NCBI RefSeq assembly: GCF_007176755.1
Contig: NZ_BJTV01000021.1
Coordinates: forward strand, 1-64,000
DNA from: Streptomyces sp. 1-11
GTDB taxonomy: Bacteria; Actinomycetota; Actinomycetes; Streptomycetales; Streptomycetaceae
Length of the DNA stretch: 64,000 bases
Reading direction: 5' to 3'
The position numbers and the translations under genes were made by a program. The notes beneath the pieces are model-generated. The model worked only from the letters and a program-made list of their open reading frames with translations, ran no database searches and had not been told where the DNA came from. How positions within the stretch are numbered: position 1 is the stretch's first letter; each line of letters begins with the position of its first letter. Below are positions 61,553 to 64,000 of the stretch, in pieces.

Positions 61553-64000
61553 CTACAGCCCGTACTTCTCCCGGGCCTCCTTCACCGCGGTCGCCTTGAC
61601 CTCGCCGCGCCTGGCGAGCTGGGCGAGCGCCGCGACGACGATCGACGGGGCGTCGACGCCGAAGTGGCGGCGGGCCGCCTCACGGGTGTCGGAGAGGCCG
61701 AAGCCGTCCGCGCCCAGCGAGGACCAGTCCTGCTCTACCCACTGCGCGATCTGGTCCGGGACCTGGCGCATGTAGTCGGAGACGGCCAGCACCGGGCCCT
61801 CGGCGCCCTGCAGCGCCTGCCGTACGTACGGCACCCGCTCCTCGCCGCGCAGCAGGGCCGCGTCGGCCTCGAGCGCGTCGCGGCGCAGCTCGCCCCAGGA
61901 GGTCGCGGACCACACGTCGGCGGCCACGCCCCAGTCCTCGGCCAGCAGCCTCTGCGCCTCCAGGGTCCAGTGGATCGCCGTGCCCGAGCCGAGGAGCTGG
62001 ATGCGCGGGGCGTTGGCCGGGGCGGTCACGCCCGCCGTCTCCGCCGTGTTGAAGCGGTACAGGCCCTTGACGATGCCCTCGTCGACGCCGGGCGCGGCCG
62101 GCTTGGCCGGCTGGGGCAGCGGCTCGTTGTAGACGGTGAGGTAGTAGAAGACGTTCTGGTCCTCACCCGGCTTGGCCTCGCCGTACATCCGGCGCAGACC
62201 CTCGCGGACGATCACCGCGATCTCGTAGGCGAAGGCCGGGTCGTAGCTGAGCGCGGCCGGGTTGGTGGCCGCGATCACCGGGGAGTGGCCGTCGGCGTGC
62301 TGCAGGCCCTCGCCGGTCAGCGTGGTGCGGCCCGCCGTGGCCCCGACCAGGAAGCCGCGGCCGAGCTGGTCGCCGAGCTGCCACATCTGGTCGGCGGTGC
62401 GCTGCCAGCCGAACATCGAGTAGAAGATGTAGAACGGGATCATCGCCTCGCCGTGCGTCGCGTACGCGGTGGACGCGGCGATGAAGTCGGCCATCGAACC
62501 GGCCTCGGTGATCCCCTCGTTGAGGATCTGGCCGTTCTTGGCCTCCTTGTAGTACATCAGCTGGTCGCGGTCGACCGGCTCGTACGTCTGGCCCTTGGGG
62601 GAGTAGATGCCCAGGGACGGGAACAGCGACTCCATGCCGAAGGTGCGCGCCTCGTCCGGGACGATCGGCACCCAGCGCTTGCCGGTCTCCTTGTCGCGGA
62701 CCAGGTCCTTGACCAGACGGACGAACGCCATGGTGGTGGCGACGTTCTGGGAGCCGGAGCCCTTGTCGAAGGCGGCGAACGCCTTGTCGGCGGGGGCGGG
62801 CAGCGGGGCCAGCGGGTGGACGCGGCGGGCCGGGGCGGGACCGCCGAGGGCCGCGCGGCGCTCCTGGAGGTAGCGGACCTCGGGGGAGTCGGCGCCCGGG
62901 TGGCCGTAGGGGACCACGCCGTCGGTGAAGTCGCTGTCCTTGATCGGCAGCTCGAGCAGGTCGCGCATCGCCTTGAACTCGTCCACCGACAGCTTCTTCA
63001 TCTGGTGGTTGGCGTTCTTCGAGGCGAAGCCCTCGCCGAGGGTGTGGCCCTTGACCGTCTGGGCCAGGATCACGGTCGGCGCGCCCTTGTGCTCGACGGC
63101 CGCCTTGTACGCGGCGTAGACCTTGCGGGCCTCGTGACCGCCGCGCGAGAGGTGGAAGCACTCGAGGATCTTGTCGTCGCTCAGCAGCTTCGCCATCTCG
63201 GCCAGCGCCGGGTCGGCGCCGAAGAAGTCCTGGCGGATGTAGGCGGCGTCGCGGGTCTGGTACGTCTGGACCTGCGCGTCCGGCACCTGGCGCAGCCGGC
63301 GTACCAGCGCCCCGGTGGTGTCGAGGGCGAACAGCTCGTCCCAGGCCGAGCCCCACAGCGTCTTCACGACGTTCCAGCCGGCGCCGCGGAACTGGGCCTC
63401 CAGCTCCTGCACGATCTTGAAGTTGGCGCGGACCGGGCCGTCGAGGCGCTGCAGGTTGCAGTTGATGACGAAGGTGAGGTTGTCCAGTTCCTCGCGGGCG
63501 GCCAGCGCGAGCGCGGCCGTCGACTCGGGCTCGTCCATCTCGCCGTCGCCCAGGAAGGCCCAGACGTGGGAGGCGGAGACGTCCTTGACGCCGCGGTTGG
63601 TGAGGTACCGGTTGAAGCGCGCCTGGTAGATCGCGGAGAGCGGGCCGAGGCCCATCGACACCGTCGGGAACTCCCACAGCCAGGGCAGCCGGCGCGGGTG
63701 CGGGTAGGAGGGCAGGCCGTTGCCGCCGGCCTCCTGGCGGAAGTTGTCCAGGTGCGCCTCGTCCAGCCGGCCGTCGAGGAAGGCGCGGGCGTAGATGCCG
63801 GGGGAGGCGTGGCCCTGGATGTAGAGCTGGTCGCCGGAGCCGTCCTGCTCCTTGCCCCGGAAGAAGTGGTTGAAGCCGGTCTCGTAGAGCCAGGCCGCGG
63901 AGGCGAAGGTGGCGATGTGGCCGCCGACGCCGTGCTTCGCGCCGCGGGTCACCATGGCGGCCGCGTTCCAGCGGTTCCAGGCGGTGATCCGGGCCTCCAT
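61553..64000 (-). CDS. aceE: Pyruvate dehydrogenase E1, homodimeric type (5' end cut by the window)
   Basis: The frame runs 815 codons from the right edge to TAG 61553. AceE is a thiamine-diphosphate enzyme that decarboxylates pyruvate and passes the acetyl group to lipoyl-E2. Visible motifs are KHGVGGHIATFASAAWLYET, SMGLGPLSAIYQARFNRYL, the ThDP motif GDGEMDEPESTAALALAARE (GDG...), VINCNLQRLDGPVRANFKIV and a C-terminal transketolase-like half. Homodimeric E1 enzymes are near 900 residues, so about 85-100 N-terminal residues lie beyond 64000. The Met codon at the edge is internal. Its lipoyl cofactor depends on lipA/lipB encoded 10 kb to the left. Confidence 0.97.
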   Translation of the reverse strand: MEARITAWNRWNAAAMVTRGAKHGVGGHIATFASAAWLYETGFNHFFRGKEQDGSGDQLYIQGHASPGIYARAFLDGRLDEAHLDNFRQEAGGNGLPSYPHPRRLPWLWEFPTVSMGLGPLSAIYQARFNRYLTNRGVKDVSASHVWAFLGDGEMDEPESTAALALAAREELDNLTFVINCNLQRLDGPVRANFKIVQELEAQFRGAGWNVVKTLWGSAWDELFALDTTGALVRRLRQVPDAQVQTYQTRDAAYIRQDFFGADPALAEMAKLLSDDKILECFHLSRGGHEARKVYAAYKAAVEHKGAPTVILAQTVKGHTLGEGFASKNANHQMKKLSVDEFKAMRDLLELPIKDSDFTDGVVPYGHPGADSPEVRYLQERRAALGGPAPARRVHPLAPLPAPADKAFAAFDKGSGSQNVATTMAFVRLVKDLVRDKETGKRWVPIVPDEARTFGMESLFPSLGIYSPKGQTYEPVDRDQLMYYKEAKNGQILNEGITEAGSMADFIAASTAYATHGEAMIPFYIFYSMFGWQRTADQMWQLGDQLGRGFLVGATAGRTTLTGEGLQHADGHSPVIAATNPAALSYDPAFAYEIAVIVREGLRRMYGEAKPGEDQNVFYYLTVYNEPLPQPAKPAAPGVDEGIVKGLYRFNTAETAGVTAPANAPRIQLLGSGTAIHWTLEAQRLLAEDWGVAADVWSATSWGELRRDALEADAALLRGEERVPYVRQALQGAEGPVLAVSDYMRQVPDQIAQWVEQDWSSLGADGFGLSDTREAARRHFGVDAPSIVVAALAQLARRGEVKATAVKEAREKYGL

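Overview
The window is a stretch of very GC-rich chromosome (roughly 70-75 % G+C by eye). It has strong third-position GC bias, many GTG starts, Shine-Dalgarno (SD) motifs of the GGAGG type and long perfect hairpin terminators. Gene content (malR-malEFG, glnE, glnII beside glnA, lipA-lipB, homodimeric aceE, mycothiol-dependent enzyme family, DUF4191, PspAB) points to Streptomyces. From memory, the order glnE ... malR-malEFG ... glnII ... glnA ... lipA-lipB ... aceE matches a conserved core arm of Streptomyces chromosomes. I see no insertion sequence, prophage, CRISPR array, rRNA or tRNA.

Layout. 1-8.5 kb holds small accessory genes: a TipA-like MerR regulator with a textbook 19-bp-spacer promoter, a maleylpyruvate-isomerase-family enzyme, two surface/secreted proteins, a tightly overlapping operon phosphoesterase-MFS-propeller, and a DUF72 protein. 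8.6-12.5 kb holds glnE with a convergent PAP2 phosphatase. 12.6-26.4 kb is a maltose/starch block: malR, malEFG (no own ATPase), an intracellular alpha-glucosidase, a secreted alpha-amylase and a giant secreted two-catalytic-domain amylase/pullulanase. The promoters of malE, the amylase and the pullulanase each carry a copy of an 11-bp near-palindrome of the form YTTGC-W-GCAAS, a good candidate for the MalR operator.

26.4-38.4 kb holds a TetR-linked operon (metal-dependent hydrolase plus ferredoxin-type reductase), a membrane protein with a degenerate sigma-factor-like head, a DUF1996 secreted protein with a Gln/Gly repeat, a two-component system, an epimerase and a receiver-less winged-helix regulator preceded by a 40-codon leader-like ORF. 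38.4-49.2 kb is bracketed by the two glutamine synthetases glnII and glnA. Each has a complete four-half-site GlnR box at nearly the same distance (about 100-139 and 97-134 nt upstream). Between them lie ArsC-, HTH_42-, HtpX/PspAB-type genes and an unusual alpha/beta-hydrolase/aminoglycoside-phosphotransferase fusion.

49.2-64 kb is core metabolism and envelope: RDD and DUF4191 membrane proteins, lipA and lipB (protein lipoylation), a TPR regulator, a flavin oxidoreductase, a MarP-type periplasmic protease divergent from a peptidoglycan amidase, a WYL regulator and aceE, cut by the right edge. GlnE sits in the same window as its substrate GlnA, and lipA/lipB make the lipoyl cofactor used by the pyruvate dehydrogenase complex that contains AceE.

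Most of the window is ordinary conserved Streptomyces chromosome. The points most worth a second look are the leader-like ORF at 38.2 kb, the hydrolase-kinase fusion at 43-44.6 kb, the sigma-like membrane protein at 29.6-31.5 kb, and the shared operators of the mal and gln genes.
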